Below, one piece after another: positions 63,175 to 64,000 of a stretch of 64,000 nt of DNA (positions within the stretch are counted from its first letter, which is position 1; the number at the start of each line of letters is the position of its first letter). The position numbers were made by a program, and so were the translations under genes. The stretch is from NCBI GenBank assembly GCA_052161625.1, contig CP197412.1. The stretch is one strand, 5' to 3'. The notes under the pieces are model-generated. The model worked only from the letters and a program-made list of their open reading frames with translations. It searched no databases and was not told the origin of the DNA. The DNA comes from JBKCUI01 sp052161625 (lineage in GTDB: Bacteria; Planctomycetota; Planctomycetia; Pirellulales; Pirellulaceae).

Positions 63175-63648
63175 ATGAATCTGTCTCTGCGAATCCTAAC
63201 GCTCCTCACCTTTGCTGCGCATGCAGTATTGGGGTGCTGTTTGTCGCATGGAAGCTGCATGCGAGATCCAGTGCACTCGCATGTCGAGGATTGCTGCGAT
63301 CATGCGCATACCTCTGAGCAAGGGCATGACGAAGCCGAAACCGATCCCAAAGCAAATTTGGATTCCGTTTCCACTCCCGACTTAGCGGTGAGCTCTGCTG
63401 ACGTTGGGTGCTTGAGCGATAAAGACGGCCACTCGAGTCCTTGCAATGACTCCCATTGTGTATTCGACGTTTCGGTTCGTACGGTCGCATTGCTTGATTG
63501 GAAAGCGACATCCGACGAGTGTTGGCTTGAACCGATGCTGGACTTCAGGATGGTTTCTGTCTCCACGATATCGCAGCGAACAGTAGAGGGAGGAGGGCCG
63601 CCCAAGCCGCTCTCCTGTCGTGCTTCCTTGCAAGTTTGGCTCATCTAG
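63175..63648 (+). CDS. Cys/His-rich exported protein (metal-efflux locus)
   Basis: 157 residues from ATG 63175. A signal peptide (MNLSLRILTLLTFAAHAVLG) is followed directly by a Cys/His-rich segment: CCLSHGSCMRDPVHSHVEDC, CDHAHTSEQGHDEAE. Later Cys and His residues occur near CNDSHCVFDV. Such small His/Cys proteins commonly precede CzcA/CusA-type RND efflux genes in planctomycetes, and here an adaptor-like gene starts 93 bases later. It probably binds metal ions in the periplasm. The C-terminal half is not recognised. Confidence 0.75.
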   Translation: MNLSLRILTLLTFAAHAVLGCCLSHGSCMRDPVHSHVEDCCDHAHTSEQGHDEAETDPKANLDSVSTPDLAVSSADVGCLSDKDGHSSPCNDSHCVFDVSVRTVALLDWKATSDECWLEPMLDFRMVSVSTISQRTVEGGGPPKPLSCRASLQVWLI

Positions 63649-63741
63649 CCGAAAGCCTTTGGCGACTGTCGCATCTTGAATGCGTTCATCGGTCGCCTCT
63701 TCTTTGGTTTTCGAAGGTCGTCGTCTCCTCTGTTTGTGAAT

Positions 63742-64000
63742 TATGAATAGCTATTCCATTCGATCGATCCTCCGCAGCCCAGCGTTGCGATGGGGGGTGG
63801 GGATCCTGTTATTAGTAGTCGGGGCTTGGACGTTTCCTCGCTGGTGGCCTGGATTGAACGCGTGGATCGATAACACGGTCGCGGCACGCAAGGAATCCGT
63901 GCCGAAGAAGTCGGACGCGGATGGGCATCAGGAAGAAAATTCCGCAAGTGGAGAGAGTAACTCGATCGAGTTGACGCCTCAATCTCTGAAGAATCTAGGA
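63742..64000 (+). CDS. RND efflux periplasmic adaptor, N-terminus (partial)
   Basis: 86 complete codons run from ATG 63742 to the window end with no stop. An N-terminal membrane anchor (residues about 16-33, WGVGILLLVVGAWTFPRWWP) is followed by a Lys/Asp/Glu/Ser-rich linker and then NSIELTPQSLKNLG, the typical start of the beta-barrel/hairpin part of CusB/CzcB-like membrane fusion proteins. It follows the Cys/His-rich exported protein, consistent with a heavy-metal RND locus continuing beyond the window. Confidence 0.7.

Overview
The window looks like chromosomal DNA of a planctomycete, most likely Pirellulales/Pirellulaceae. The evidence is the gene content. Two giant cytochrome-like DUF1549/DUF1553 (PSD1) proteins are present, one followed by a DUF1501 protein. 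There is also a DUF1559 pseudopilin, an SHD1-domain secreted protein, a secretin-N-domain protein, a Tat-exported sugar-isomerase-like protein and a PQQ beta-propeller protein. GC content looks moderate, GTG/TTG starts are frequent, and Shine-Dalgarno sites are often weak.

Layout. 1-420: partial exported CxC thioredoxin-like gene. 421-4720: accessory region in which three small secreted or pilin-like genes (2248-4059) lie between two direct copies of a repeat; in each copy a tiny planctomycete gene is split by a palindromic GC-rich insert. 4844-4917: tRNA-Met(CAT). 5160-12176: proline-racemase-family epimerase, SHD1 protein, PSD1 protein, MotB/MotA. 12398-24575: GGQ release-factor-like protein, SWIM/SNF2 helicase, Nudix hydrolase, an unknown protein, secretin-N protein, isomerase-like protein, PQQ protein. 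24637-26990: terminator, two hexanucleotide arrays and an IS110-family element with candidate structured RNAs on both sides of its transposase. 27094-30060: UvrA paralogue with altered ABC signatures. 30301-38254: rightward gene set of bPH2 protein, DUF3754, DabA and two NuoL/M-like membrane subunits, the second split by a +1 frame change. 38265-42356: membrane protein, HU, MazG, peroxiredoxin, MoaC, polyprenyl synthase. 42570-49222: 1717-residue cytochrome/WD40/PSD1 protein plus DUF1501 partner. 49355-51324: agmatine to putrescine pair (AguB/AguA). 51337-53013: DUF3817 and a double class II aldolase-like protein. 53143-60118: complete SUF Fe-S assembly locus (SufR, SufC, SufB, SufD, Rieske protein, SufT-like protein, and a SufE-SufS fusion). 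60263-64000: LplT-like MFS protein, fuconolactonase-like hydrolase plus RbsD/FucU, and the beginning of a heavy-metal RND efflux locus.

The gene sets that act together are: DabA with its membrane subunits (energy-coupled inorganic carbon uptake); SufR-C-B-D-Rieske-SufT-SufES (Fe-S cluster biogenesis with a cluster-sensing repressor and a fused desulfurase/activator); AguA-AguB (polyamine synthesis); the FucU-like mutarotase with the lactonase-like hydrolase (fucose-type sugar use); PSD1 with DUF1501; and MotA-MotB (flagellar stator). All functions are inferred from sequence motifs read by eye. No database search was run.
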